Shown: positions 16,945 through 25,446, numbered from the stretch's first letter. The stretch is DNA of 64,000 nt from Nonomuraea terrae (GCF_004348995.1 NZ_SMKQ01000005.1:1-64000); one strand, 5' to 3'. Notes: generated by a model from the letters alone, not told the origin. A program made the numbers and translations.

Positions 16945-17013
16945 TGGGTTGAGGCGGTGACCGGCCAGACCCTGAGCGTCGACGGAGGCTGGATCTCCGC
17001 GCTCGTGCACTGA
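16945..17013 (+). pseudogene. C-terminal remnant of a short-chain dehydrogenase
   Basis: The frame reads ...AVTGQTLSVDGGWISALVH and then a stop. T-G-Q-T-L-x-V-D-G-G is the very conserved end of FabG-like SDRs. Upstream, the same frame is interrupted by a TGA at 16933, and no Rossmann motif or YxxxK can be found in any frame in the preceding 500 bp. This is best read as the tail of a deleted SDR gene. Confidence 0.55.
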
Positions 17014-17097
17014 GCCGCGTCCGGTCAGCGGGCACCCGCGTCGTTCTCCCTGCCCGGGCTCGGCCGGAAGCGTTCACCGGTGGAGACGCGCGTCACA

Positions 17098-17134
17098 GGC
17101 ACGGCCCGCGTTTCGCGGAAACGCGGGCCGTGCC
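17098..17134 (-). terminator. strong terminator hairpin, 17-bp stem
   Basis: GGCACGGCCCGCGTTTC, a 3-nt loop, then GAAACGCGGGCCGTGCC: a perfect 17-bp stem ending 14 bp beyond the katA stop codon. It ends the furA-katA transcript and could also block readthrough from the other side. Confidence 0.85.
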
Positions 17135-17148
17135 CGGGGTGTTGCGGG

Positions 17149-18597
17149 TCAGGCGATGCCCAGGCCCTGGGCTACGCCGTGGCCGAGGTCCTTGTGGATG
17201 TTGGTCCAGTACTCCACGACGCGCTTCTTCATGTCGGTGGTGACCTCGGGGGCCGAGGCGTGGCCGACGATGTTGCTCACCAGGTGGGCGCGGTCCGTGT
17301 CGGACAGCACGTTCTCCCAGAGGGTGCGCGGCTGGACGTAGTCGTCGTCCTCGGCGTGCTTGGTGTACGCCGAGCGGATGATCTCGCCCGTGACGTGGTA
17401 GTTCTCGCCCTCGTACAGGGACGGGTCGGCGGCCGGGCCGCCGAGGGAGTTGGGCGCGTACACCGGACCCGCCGGGTTCTGGAAGGTCATCGGCCCGTCG
17501 AAGTTGTAGGAGTTGACGGGGACGCGCGGCTTGTTGACCGGCAGCTGCAGGTAGTTGGGCCCGATCCGGTAGCGGTGGGCGTCCGGGTACGAGAACAGCC
17601 GGCCCTGCAGCATCTTGTCCGGCGAGGCGCCGATGCCGGGCACCAGGTTCGCCGGCTCGAAGCCCGCCTGCTCGACCTCGGCGAAATAGTTCTCCGGGTT
17701 GCGGTTGAGTACGAACCGGCCGATCGTGATCTCGGGGTAGTCGCTGTGCGGCCACACCTTGGTCAGGTCGAACGGGTTGAACCGGTAGTCGGCCGCGACC
17801 TCGAACGGCATGATCTGCACGTTCACCGTCCAGGACGGGTGCTCGCCGCGCTGGATCGCGTAGAACAGGTCGCGGGTGTGGTAGTCGGGGTCCGTGGCCT
17901 GCAGCGCGGCGGCCTCGGAGGCGGTGAAGTTCTGGATGCCCTGGTCGGTCTTGAAGTGGTACTTCACCCAGTACTTCTCGCCGGCGGCGTTGTACCAGAG
18001 GAACGTATGCGAGCCGAAGCCGTGCATGTGCCGCCAGCTGGCCGGCGTGCCGCGGTCGGTCATCAGGAAGGTGACCTGGTGGGCCGACTCGGGCGAGAGC
18101 GTCCAGAAGTCCCACTGCATGTTGTTGTCGCGCAGGTGGTTGTCCGGACGCCGCTTCTGGCTGTGGATGAAGTCGGAGAACTTCTGCGGGTCGCGGATGA
18201 AGAAGATCGGCGTGTTGTTGCCGACGATGTCGTAGTTGCCGTCCTCGGTGTAGAACTTGATCGCGAAGCCGCGCGGGTCACGCGCGGTGTCGGCGCTGCC
18301 GAGCTCACCGGCGACGGTCGAGAAACGCAGGAAGAGCGGGGTCTCCACGCCCTTCTGGAAGAGCTTGGCCTTGGTGTACTGACTGACGTCCTCGGTGATC
18401 TGGAGGGTGCCGTAGGCGCCGCCGCCCTTGGCGTGCACCACCCGCTCCGGGACGCGCTCCCTGTTGAAGTGGGCCATCTTCTGGATCACGTAGTGATCCG
18501 CCAGGAGCAGCGGGCCGTTCGGCCCGACGGAGAGCGAGTGCTCGTCGCTCGGCGCGGGGATGCCGGCGTCGTCGGTGGTGACAGGCCTGTTCGTCAT
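17149..18597 (-). CDS. katA: monofunctional haem catalase
   Basis: A 482-residue small-subunit catalase that dismutates hydrogen peroxide. The distal His region is FNRERVPERVVHAKGGGAYG, the catalytic Asn lies in DIVGNNTPIFFIRD, and the proximal haem Tyr lies in GRLFSYPDAHRYRIG. Length and the lack of a C-terminal flavodoxin-like domain fit the small clade. GGAAGGA lies before ATG. It begins 19 bp after the furA-like gene, so it is expressed from the FurA-controlled promoter. Confidence 0.96.
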   Translation of the reverse strand: MTNRPVTTDDAGIPAPSDEHSLSVGPNGPLLLADHYVIQKMAHFNRERVPERVVHAKGGGAYGTLQITEDVSQYTKAKLFQKGVETPLFLRFSTVAGELGSADTARDPRGFAIKFYTEDGNYDIVGNNTPIFFIRDPQKFSDFIHSQKRRPDNHLRDNNMQWDFWTLSPESAHQVTFLMTDRGTPASWRHMHGFGSHTFLWYNAAGEKYWVKYHFKTDQGIQNFTASEAAALQATDPDYHTRDLFYAIQRGEHPSWTVNVQIMPFEVAADYRFNPFDLTKVWPHSDYPEITIGRFVLNRNPENYFAEVEQAGFEPANLVPGIGASPDKMLQGRLFSYPDAHRYRIGPNYLQLPVNKPRVPVNSYNFDGPMTFQNPAGPVYAPNSLGGPAADPSLYEGENYHVTGEIIRSAYTKHAEDDDYVQPRTLWENVLSDTDRAHLVSNIVGHASAPEVTTDMKKRVVEYWTNIHKDLGHGVAQGLGIA

Positions 18598-18616
18598 AGC
18601 GCGGTCCTTCCGGAAA

Positions 18617-19024
18617 TCATCTTTGACAGCTCGGGCACACGCCCCAGAACGTGATGTCGGCTTCGTCCACGACGTAACCCGCGTCGTCCGCGGGTTCGAG
18701 GCAGGGGGCGACGCCCACCGTGCAGTCGACGTCGGTCACGGTTCCGCACCGCCGGCACACCAGGTGGTGGTGGTTGTCGCCGACGCGCGCCTCGTAGCGG
18801 GCCGGACTGCCCATGGGCTCGATCTTGCGGACGAGCCCGGCCCTGTGGAGCGCGTGCAGCGAGTCGTAGACGGCCTGGAGCGACACCTGCCCGACGCGCC
18901 GGCGCACACCGCGGTGGACGCCGTCCACGTCGAGGTGGTCGCCGTCGCGCACGGTCTGCATGATCGCCAGCCGGGCCGCAGTGACCCGCAGCCCGGCCTT
19001 CCGGAGCAGGTCGTCATCCCCCAT
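18617..19024 (-). CDS. furA: Fur-family peroxide-type regulator (FurA/CatR-like)
   Basis: A 135-residue winged-helix repressor: LRVTAARLAIMQTV and VSLQAVYDSLHALHRAGLVRKIE form the DNA-binding part, HHHLVCRRCGTVTDVDC the metal site, with a C-terminal CPSC pair for structural zinc. Placement directly upstream of catalase identifies a FurA/CatR-type peroxide sensor. ATG 19024 is chosen because a TAGGTT -10 box ends 7 nt upstream and a TTG alternative would fall in that box. Its own operator overlaps the -35. Confidence 0.92.
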   Translation of the reverse strand: MGDDDLLRKAGLRVTAARLAIMQTVRDGDHLDVDGVHRGVRRRVGQVSLQAVYDSLHALHRAGLVRKIEPMGSPARYEARVGDNHHHLVCRRCGTVTDVDCTVGVAPCLEPADDAGYVVDEADITFWGVCPSCQR

Positions 19025-19031
19025 GGAGCAC

Positions 19032-19063
19032 AACCTACGCCCTTAACTTGAGTTATTCAAGTT
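19032..19063 (-). promoter_or_regulatory. furA-katA promoter with FurA-box palindrome
   Basis: On the minus strand TTGAAT (19060-19055), a 17-nt spacer and TAGGTT (19037-19032) form a clear core promoter ending 7 nt before ATG. AACTTGA-N5-TCAAGTT at 19045-19063 is a perfect inverted repeat covering the -35; it resembles known actinobacterial FurA boxes. Peroxide-released autorepression is inferred. Confidence 0.8.
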
Positions 19064-19078
19064 TACGAGGCATCCAAG

Positions 19079-20485
19079 TTAAAGCGTGGAAGGGGTGCGG
19101 CGGCGGGCCAGGAAGAGGGCGCTCAGCCCGGCGAGGACCGCGAGGCCCGCCATGGCGAGGGAGGAGACCAGCGAGGCGGAGGTGCTGCGCCCCTGCAGCG
19201 TGATGAACAGCGTTCCCACCGTGGCGACGCCGATGACCTGGCCGAGCTGCATGACGGTGAGCAGCGCGCCGCTGGCGTCGGCCGCGTACGCACCGTCGAC
19301 CTGCTCGGTCGCCATGTTCGTCACCGCGACCTGCACGCCCAGCCCGGCGCCGATGAGGGCGCTCATGATCGCATACGACAGGCCGCCCCCGGCGGCGAGG
19401 CCGAGCCCGACATAGGCAGGCGCGGCGACCACGTAGCCGACGGGCACGAGCGGGCGCTGCAGGCGCATGGGCAGGCGCGGCCAGGCGAGCCCGACCAGGC
19501 CGAAGGCCAGCGCGCAGGGCACCATCATCATCCCGGAGGCGAGCGGCGTCATGTGCAGGTCGCCCTGCAGGTGCAGGGCCGAGACGAACAGGAACGCGCC
19601 CCAGGTGGCCGGGCCGAACAGCAGGATCGCCAGCCCGGGCCGCATGCCGGGCGCGCGCAGCACCCGGGCGTCCACCAGAGGACGGCCGCCCCGGGAGGTC
19701 ACCCACCGTTCGATCGCGACGAACGCGCCGAACATCACGACGCTCAGCCCCATCGAGAGCCAGCCCCACACCGGCCAGCCGAGGTCGCGTCCGAGCACGA
19801 GGGGGACCACCAGGAGCAGCACGGCGGCGGACAGGGTCACCAGGCCGGCCGGGTCGAGCCCAGCCTTGCCGCCGCCGCTGTCGGACGGCAGCACCCGCAT
19901 CCCGGCCACCAGCAGCAGCACCGCGACGGGAACCAGCACCAGGAACAGGATCCGCCAGCCCAGGCCGAGGCCCAGCAGGATGCCGCCGAGCGCCTGGCCG
20001 ACCACGATGCCGCCGCTGATCACCAGCGACCACAGGCCGATCGCCCGGCCGCGCGCCTGGCCGTGGTAGTTGCGCTGAATCAAGGTCATGACCTGCGGCA
20101 TCATCATCGCGGCCCCGGCGCCCTGGATCAGCCGGAAGGCCACGAGCCAGCCCGTCCCCGGTGCGAGACCCGCCGCGAGTGTGGTGACCGTGAAAACCGC
20201 CAAACCGCCGAGGAACGCCCTGCGATAGCCGAACAGGTCGCCGACCCTGGCCCCGGTGATCAACAGGACGGCGTAGACAATGGTGTATCCGGCCACGACC
20301 ATCTGCAGCCCCGCGCCGGAGGAGTGCAGGTCCGACTCGATGGTGGGGGTGGCCACGTTCACGATGTTGACGTTCAGGATGGCCAGGAACTGCCCGACGA
20401 GGATGATCGCCAGGAGCAGGCCGCCGGCTTTCGATTCCGGTGACTTGGTCGTCACAGGAGAGGAAACTGCGGCAGTTTGCGACAT
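19079..20485 (-). CDS. MFS multidrug efflux transporter, DHA2 (14-TM) type
   Basis: A 468-residue membrane protein with about 14 hydrophobic helices. The antiporter motifs are visible: LNVNIVNVATPTIESDL in helix 1, GARVGDLFGYRRAF as motif A, and RLIQGAGAAMMMPQVMTLI as motif B. The family exports drugs or small toxic molecules using the proton gradient. It is divergent from an XRE regulator, with a clear inverted repeat in the shared 110-bp promoter region. The stop lies 15 bp beyond the FurA box. Confidence 0.88.
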   Translation of the reverse strand: MSQTAAVSSPVTTKSPESKAGGLLLAIILVGQFLAILNVNIVNVATPTIESDLHSSGAGLQMVVAGYTIVYAVLLITGARVGDLFGYRRAFLGGLAVFTVTTLAAGLAPGTGWLVAFRLIQGAGAAMMMPQVMTLIQRNYHGQARGRAIGLWSLVISGGIVVGQALGGILLGLGLGWRILFLVLVPVAVLLLVAGMRVLPSDSGGGKAGLDPAGLVTLSAAVLLLVVPLVLGRDLGWPVWGWLSMGLSVVMFGAFVAIERWVTSRGGRPLVDARVLRAPGMRPGLAILLFGPATWGAFLFVSALHLQGDLHMTPLASGMMMVPCALAFGLVGLAWPRLPMRLQRPLVPVGYVVAAPAYVGLGLAAGGGLSYAIMSALIGAGLGVQVAVTNMATEQVDGAYAADASGALLTVMQLGQVIGVATVGTLFITLQGRSTSASLVSSLAMAGLAVLAGLSALFLARRRTPSTL

Positions 20486-20510
20486 GGTGACTAGTTTGTG
20501 GCCAGACTCG

Positions 20511-20543
20511 ATACCAGTAACAAGAGCCTCTTTATACTGGTAT
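20511..20543. promoter_or_regulatory. inverted repeat ATACCAGTA-N15-TACTGGTAT, candidate operator
   Basis: Perfect 9-bp arms separated by 15 bp, centred between the divergent MFS and XRE genes. A TATACT hexamer overlaps the right arm (20533-20538) and could serve as a -10 toward the XRE gene. Placement and symmetry suit a site for the divergent regulator. Confidence 0.65.
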
Positions 20544-20595
20544 TAGGGGTAACTGGATGAACGCTGCCGTATGCCCCCATAGTGGAAAGGTGAAC

Positions 20596-21420
20596 GTGGC
20601 AGAGGCGAGGCGTACGGACCTGTCGGCGTTCCTGCGCAGCCGGCGCGAGCGGATCACCCCCGAGATGGTCGATCTCGCCCCAGGGCCCCGCAGACGCACG
20701 CCGGGCCTGCGCCGCGAGGAGGTCGCCCAGCTCGCGGGTGTCGGGGTGACCTGGTACACATGGCTGGAGCAGGGGCGGCCGATCAACGCCAGCAGCCAGG
20801 TGCTCGACGCGATCGCGCGCACCCTCCGGCTCGACACCGCCGAACGCCGCCACCTCTACCGGCTGGCGGGCCAGACCGAGGAGCCGGTCCCGGTCGACTG
20901 CGGCCAGGTGACGCCCGAGATCCGGGAGATCCTCGACCGGCTCGGCGACATGCCGGCCTGCGTGGCCAACAGTCGTTGCGACGCCCTGGCCTGGAACGCC
21001 GCGTACGCGGGGCTGTTCCCCGAGCTGACCGGCTCGCCGGAAGGAGAGCGCAACTCGCTCTGGCAGAGCTGCCTCAACCCCTCGCCCACCACCCTGCTGC
21101 TCGACCGCGACAACGAGCTCGCACGGGCGGTGGCCGTCTTCAGGGGCGCCTACAGCCGGCATGCCGACGACCCCAGCTGGCAGGACTTCGTCCGGCGGCT
21201 CAGCGAGGAGAGCGCGGAGTTCGCGCGGCTGTGGGCGCGGCAGGACGTCGCCGAGCCCGGGCCCAGGGTGAAGGCGTTCCGGCATGTGGAGTACGGGACG
21301 TTGCGCTTCAGCACGACGAGCCTCACGGCGGTGCCCGAGCTCCGGCTGATCGTCTACACACCTCTGGACGACGAGACCCGTACGGCTGTGTCCGCATTGA
21401 TGGGGGAAGCTGCACGTTAG
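20596..21420 (+). CDS. MmyB-like XRE transcriptional regulator
   Basis: A 274-residue regulator. The N-terminal helix-turn-helix is marked by RRRTPGLRREEVAQLAGVGVTWYTWLEQGR, diagnostic of the MmyB-like family, and the C-terminal ligand-binding (MmyB/PAS-like) domain contains RCDALAWNAAYAGLF and VEYGTLRFSTTSLTAVPELRLIVYTP. GTG 20596 follows GGAAAGG at 6 nt. It probably controls the divergent efflux gene through the ATACCAGTA repeat in response to a small, possibly fatty acid-like, ligand. Confidence 0.88.
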   Translation: MAEARRTDLSAFLRSRRERITPEMVDLAPGPRRRTPGLRREEVAQLAGVGVTWYTWLEQGRPINASSQVLDAIARTLRLDTAERRHLYRLAGQTEEPVPVDCGQVTPEIREILDRLGDMPACVANSRCDALAWNAAYAGLFPELTGSPEGERNSLWQSCLNPSPTTLLLDRDNELARAVAVFRGAYSRHADDPSWQDFVRRLSEESAEFARLWARQDVAEPGPRVKAFRHVEYGTLRFSTTSLTAVPELRLIVYTPLDDETRTAVSALMGEAAR

Positions 21421-21480
21421 TCCGCCCTGCATGGCATGCTCGGATGCTAAATGTCAGGATTCGAGCGGAAGTGGCGGTAG

Positions 21481-22554
21481 ATGAGAATCCCCCATGCCCT
21501 CCCGTTGTTCGCCGTGGTCGCCTTATTGGCCGCGTGCTCCCCGGCTCCGGAGCGGGAGCCGCAGCTGGCCCCGGTCGACCGGCAGGTGGTGGCAGAGCCG
21601 ACCGAGGAACCGACGCCGGAGCGGCGGCCGTTCACCATCGCGTTCGGCGGGGACGTGCACTTCGAGGGGATGCTGCGCGGCCGTCTCGCCAACCCGCGCA
21701 CGGCGCTCGGGCCGATCGCCGGCGTGCTGCGCAAGGCCGACTTGGCGATGGTCAACCTGGAGACGGCCGTCACCACGGGGGGCACTCCCGCGCCGGGCAA
21801 GCAGTACACCTTCCGTGCCCCGTCCAGCGCGTTCACCGCGCTGAAGGCGGCCGGGGTGGACGTCGCGTCGATGGCCAACAACCACGGCATGGACTACATG
21901 CAGTCGGGGCTCGCCGACTCGCTGGCCGCCGCCAAGAGCGGCAAGTTCCCCGTCGTGGGCATCGGGAAGGACGCGGCGCAGGCGTACCGGCCCTTTCGCA
22001 GGACCGTGAACGGCAACCGGGTGGCGATCATCGGAGCCACCCAGGTGATGGACGCCGAGTTCATCCAGTCGTGGACGGCCACCGCCGACCAGGGCGGCCT
22101 GGCCTCGGCCAAGGAGGAGGCCGCGCTGCTGAGGGCCGTCAAGAAGGCGCGCAAGGACTCCGACACCGTGATCGTGCACCTGCACTGGGGCACCGAGCTG
22201 CAGAAGTGCCCCAACGAGGCGCAGCTCTCGCTCGCCCCCAAGCTGGTGGAGGCGGGGGCGGACGTGGTCGTCGGCGGGCACGCGCACATCCTGCTCGGCT
22301 CCGGCTACCTGGACGACGCCTACGTCAACTACGGCATGGGCAACTTCGTCTTCTACAACTCCAACCCCGCCACCACCGGCAGGACCGGAGTCCTGACCCT
22401 GACCATCGACGGCCGGAAGATCCTCAAGGACGCCTGGACGCCCGCCACCATCCAGGGGGGCATCCCCGTACCGATGAAGGGCGCCGCCCGGACCCAGGCG
22501 GTGGCCGACTGGAAGGCGCTGCGTTCCTGCACGGGGCTGTCCGCGAAACCCTGA
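21481..22554 (+). CDS. CapA-family metallophosphatase-like lipoprotein
   Basis: A 357-residue exported protein. The N-terminus is a lipoprotein signal with lipobox LLAAC (Cys19) and a Pro/Glu-rich linker. The CapA domain has FGGDVHFEG, VNLETAV, ANNHGMDYM, HLHWGTEL, and GGHAHILLG with NYGMGNFVF, which keep the metal-binding Asp/His/Asn residues. CapA proteins are linked to poly-gamma-glutamate synthesis, but no capB or capC is nearby, so an envelope phosphoesterase role is equally possible. Confidence 0.85.
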   Translation: MRIPHALPLFAVVALLAACSPAPEREPQLAPVDRQVVAEPTEEPTPERRPFTIAFGGDVHFEGMLRGRLANPRTALGPIAGVLRKADLAMVNLETAVTTGGTPAPGKQYTFRAPSSAFTALKAAGVDVASMANNHGMDYMQSGLADSLAAAKSGKFPVVGIGKDAAQAYRPFRRTVNGNRVAIIGATQVMDAEFIQSWTATADQGGLASAKEEAALLRAVKKARKDSDTVIVHLHWGTELQKCPNEAQLSLAPKLVEAGADVVVGGHAHILLGSGYLDDAYVNYGMGNFVFYNSNPATTGRTGVLTLTIDGRKILKDAWTPATIQGGIPVPMKGAARTQAVADWKALRSCTGLSAKP

Positions 22555-23106
22555 CAAGGGCGTCGTGCGGTTGGGTGGAGTCCGGCGCCGACCTGCTGCG
22601 CCCGGCACTGACAGAGGCGGCCACACGTGAGGCGGCACGGCGCACGTGCAGGTAGATGTCGCCGATATCGAACAGGTGGAGGAATTTCCCCGAAATATCG
22701 ACGATGAATATGTGCGTGTCGGGCATTATGGTGAACAATGCTCGCGGCGCCGCCATGATCGAACGGCCGGAGGCGGGCAGCCGGCCGCGTTCGTGCCGTC
22801 TCGGATGCTCACGCCGGTCTCGATGGCGGTCGTGAGACGCTCGGCGACCGAATCGGCCGGTCAGGGCGCCGAAGGCGGCGTCGGCTGTCCGGCGGGCGCG
22901 GGTGTCGGGCGATCGGGTGACGGCGCACATTCTGCGAAACGTGACCGAAATCAGCCTGTTGTATCGGTCGCCCTGGAGGGGAAAATCGATTATGCCCTGT
23001 CCAGGATTTCGCCGCCTGCGATGCGCAGGCCGGCCAGGTCGGGGCGTCCTCCGAGAAATCCGTAAATTGGCAGGTAATGATCGCCCAAACAGGAGAAGAT
23101 AAGTTC
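22555..23106. other. 552-bp stretch without a supportable gene
   Basis: No frame has a ribosome binding site plus a recognisable product. A lower-GC patch at 22660-22745 gives plausible-looking peptide in the plus direction, but it is short and its C-terminal part is Arg/Gly-rich noise. The last 40 bp carry the TetR gene's translation signals. Confidence 0.5.
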
Positions 23107-23763
23107 GTGTCTTCGCCGCAACCGGATGACGAGTGCGCCGCCCCCCAAGCCCTCAGACGCAAACCCGCGCAGCGCCGCAGCGCCCGACGCGTCGAGCGCA
23201 TGCTCGACGCCTGCGCCGAACTGCTCGACGAAGCAGGCTACGAAGCCTTGTCGACGACGCGCATCGCCGAACGGGCGGGTGTGGCGATCGGGTCGGTCTA
23301 CCAGTTCTTTCCTGACAAACGAGCCATCACCCAGGAGCTCACCCGGCGCAATGTCGAGGAGTTCGTCCGCAGAGTCGACCGCCGCTTCCTCGAGGAGGAC
23401 TACCGCGGCTGGTGGGAGGCGGTCGACGTGATCATCGACATCTACGTCGACATGCACCGTACGGTCTCAGGCTTCAAGAGCCTGCACTTCGGCGACGTCG
23501 TCGACCTCAACCTGCTCGACTCCGACTCCGACAACAACACCGTGATAGCGGGACGGCTGCGCGGGCTGTTCCTGAAGGAGTTCGGGCTGGCCGACAGTGC
23601 GGCGCTCGACCTGGCCGTGCTGGTGGGGGTCGAGGCCGGCGACGCCGTACTGAAACTGGCCTTCCGCCGCGACCCCGACGGCGATCCCGAGATCATCGAC
23701 GCGGCCAAACACCTGATCAGAGGCTTCCTGTCACGTCAGCTCAAGTCGTGGTCGCCGCACTAG
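23107..23763 (+). CDS. TetR-family regulator, orphan
   Basis: A 218-residue regulator. The helix-turn-helix is LSTTRIAERAGVAIGSVYQFFPDKRAI; the preceding RKPAQRRSARRVERMLDACAELL is the usual basic first helix. The C-terminal domain is helical and ligand-binding, of unknown specificity. GTG 23107 is used because AGGAGAAG lies 8-11 nt upstream; ATG 23077, adding 10 residues, is possible. It converges with the next gene, and no obvious target gene is adjacent. Confidence 0.85.
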   Translation: MSSPQPDDECAAPQALRRKPAQRRSARRVERMLDACAELLDEAGYEALSTTRIAERAGVAIGSVYQFFPDKRAITQELTRRNVEEFVRRVDRRFLEEDYRGWWEAVDVIIDIYVDMHRTVSGFKSLHFGDVVDLNLLDSDSDNNTVIAGRLRGLFLKEFGLADSAALDLAVLVGVEAGDAVLKLAFRRDPDGDPEIIDAAKHLIRGFLSRQLKSWSPH

Positions 23764-23767
23764 GCGG

Positions 23768-24094
23768 TCAGTTGCGGCCGGCCTGCTCGACCTCTTCGAG
23801 CCAGGCCGGCATGTCGCGGGCCCAGCGTTTCCTGCTCTCGTCGTCGCCGAGCGCGGTCGCCGGCAGCTCCTGCAATCGCGGCGCGTCGGGCGTGCGCCCG
23901 CACGGCGCGAACGAGACCGGACGCGCGCCCCTGGCCTCGCGCACGTCGAGACGGGCCTCGATGGCGCGCAGGTTGCGTTCGGCTGATTCGATGGCCTCGA
24001 AACGGGCCGACAGATAGCCGGCCACTCCGGGAACGACGGCCGACATGACGACAGCACAGGCCAGCGTGAAGGTCAGCTGCTTGGACATGCCCAT
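23768..24094 (-). CDS. small membrane-anchored protein, 108 aa
   Basis: An N-terminal hydrophobic segment (LTFTLACAVVMSAVVPGVAGYL, residues about 6-27) is followed by a charged, partly helical extracytoplasmic region (RFEAIESAERNLRAIEARLDVRE). GGAGGG lies 5 nt before ATG 24094. The segment could be an uncleaved anchor or a signal peptide. I recognise no family. Confidence 0.6.
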   Translation of the reverse strand: MGMSKQLTFTLACAVVMSAVVPGVAGYLSARFEAIESAERNLRAIEARLDVREARGARPVSFAPCGRTPDAPRLQELPATALGDDESRKRWARDMPAWLEEVEQAGRN

Positions 24095-24259
24095 ACAGTC
24101 CCTCCGCTCGCGTGGCGGCAAAGTGCTTGGTATATGCCCTCTGACCTGCATGGACACGCCCATCCGCGGTGCGATTGGGCAAGACGTTACCTAATTTGTG
24201 CGGGACCGGCGATGCGGATTGACCGGGCAAAGACCCGAGTCGCTCGGTAGTCTCGCGGT

Positions 24260-24790
24260 GTGGCGCATGTGACCCGTGAGCACCTTGATCATCTGCTTGA
24301 GCAGGCCCTGCTGGCCGACGACCACAGTTCCCTGGCCAGTCGGCTCTACGACGTCGCGCTCGACTACTCGTCCGGCGACGTCTCCAGGGCGTCCATCCTG
24401 GTCCTCGCCGCTGAAGAGTGGCGAGCGGCGGGCCAGCCCGCGCGTGCGATGGAGTGCTTCCAGCGCGCGGTCCAGGACGGCGGCGACGCGGGTTTCGACC
24501 CGCGGGCCGGCATCGCCGACACGCTGTTCGAGCTCGACCGGCCTGATGAGGCGAGGGAGGTCATCGAGACCATCCGTGGCGAGGGCGACGTCTCCACGGC
24601 GACCGCTCACACGATCGCCGAGACGCTGGTCGCCTACGGCGATCTGCAAGGGGGGCTCGAATGGGCGACCCAGGCCGCCCTGGGGTGTGACGAGGGAGAT
24701 CCCGAGCAGGTGGCGGTGTTGCGCACGCGCTACCGCATCCGGGTCGACCTCGGGCTGCCCGAGGACGAGCTCGACGCGCTCGTCTCCTGA
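24260..24790 (+). CDS. TPR-like helical protein, 176 aa
   Basis: A 176-residue soluble helical protein. Repeated helix pairs of 30-35 residues (LAAEEWRAAGQPARAMECFQRAV, IADTLFELDRPDEAREVIETI, LVAYGDLQGGLEWATQAAL) match tetratricopeptide repeats, so a protein-binding role is likely. The GTG start lies 6 nt after TAGTCT without a ribosome binding site, which suggests leaderless expression. Confidence 0.68.
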   Translation: MAHVTREHLDHLLEQALLADDHSSLASRLYDVALDYSSGDVSRASILVLAAEEWRAAGQPARAMECFQRAVQDGGDAGFDPRAGIADTLFELDRPDEAREVIETIRGEGDVSTATAHTIAETLVAYGDLQGGLEWATQAALGCDEGDPEQVAVLRTRYRIRVDLGLPEDELDALVS

Positions 24791-24806
24791 CGGCTGAGCC
24801 CTCGCT

Positions 24807-24833
24807 AGGGCCCGCCGTCACCGGCAGGGCCCT
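24807..24833. terminator. hairpin between convergent genes
   Basis: AGGGCCC and GGGCCCT arms with a 13-nt loop lie between the TPR-like gene and the convergent TetR gene and could serve both. Confidence 0.45.
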
Positions 24834-24838
24834 CGTCG

Positions 24839-25393
24839 TCATGCCCTGATGACCAACTCCGCCAGCTCGCGCGCGGCCAGCGCCGGATGGGCCTCGGGCC
24901 GGGTGACGGCGTGCGCGAGCACTCCGTCCACGAGCACGAGCAACTGGTCGGCCCCGCGCTCGGGCGCCGGATGCCCGTGCCGGCGCAGCTCGTCGGCGAA
25001 CATCTGATGCATCCCGTCCTTGTACGCGCGGACCTCGGCGTGGGCCGGATGATCGGGGTCGGTGAGGGCGAGCTCCGCCGCCGTGTAGCGGCAGCCGTGG
25101 AACGAGTCCGCAGTCGTGATCTTGTCCAGCTCGTCGAAGACGGCGCGGATCCGCTCACGTAGATCGTCGCCGGCGTCGTCCATCACCTGACGGTAACGGG
25201 CCGCGACGCCGGCGTGCTTCTGCCGCAGCGTCTCGGCGATCAGCCCTTCCTTGCCGCCGAAGTGCTGGTAGAGCGAACGGCGCGCGACGTCGGCGCGCTT
25301 GAGTATCGCATCGACCCCCACGTGAACGCCCTGTTCGTACGTGAGGTCGCCGGCGGCTTCGAGGAGCCGTTCGCGAGGTCCGGGTCTGCTCAT
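24839..25393 (-). CDS. TetR-family regulator of the adjacent efflux operon
   Basis: A 184-residue regulator. The helix-turn-helix is VDAILKRADVARRSLYQHFGGKEGLI near residues 28-55; the SFHGCRYTAAELAL segment of the C-terminal domain is common in YcdC/AcrR-like TetRs. GTG 25396, one codon upstream of ATG 25393, is an alternative start. Divergent from an MFS gene with a shared 95-bp control region holding repeats and a consensus promoter, so it is the probable repressor of the efflux operon. Confidence 0.88.
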   Translation of the reverse strand: MSRPGPRERLLEAAGDLTYEQGVHVGVDAILKRADVARRSLYQHFGGKEGLIAETLRQKHAGVAARYRQVMDDAGDDLRERIRAVFDELDKITTADSFHGCRYTAAELALTDPDHPAHAEVRAYKDGMHQMFADELRRHGHPAPERGADQLLVLVDGVLAHAVTRPEAHPALAARELAELVIRA

Positions 25394-25417
25394 CACACCA
25401 TCGATCCTGGCACGCGG

Positions 25418-25446
25418 TTGACAGTAGATCGCTCATTCTATCTAAT
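25418..25446 (+). promoter_or_regulatory. consensus sigma-70 promoter for the MFS-SnoaL operon
   Basis: TTGACA (25418-25423), a 17-nt spacer and TCTAAT (25441-25446). The -35 is perfect and the -10 matches five of six. TAGAT (25425-25429) and ATCTA (25440-25444) form an imperfectly spaced inverted repeat across the spacer, as expected for a repressor site. Confidence 0.72.

Noticed and set aside
22646..23065. Plus-strand frame in the gap before the orphan TetR
   Set aside because: The first 30 residues look protein-like, but the rest is low-complexity and no start signal is present; not enough support for a gene.
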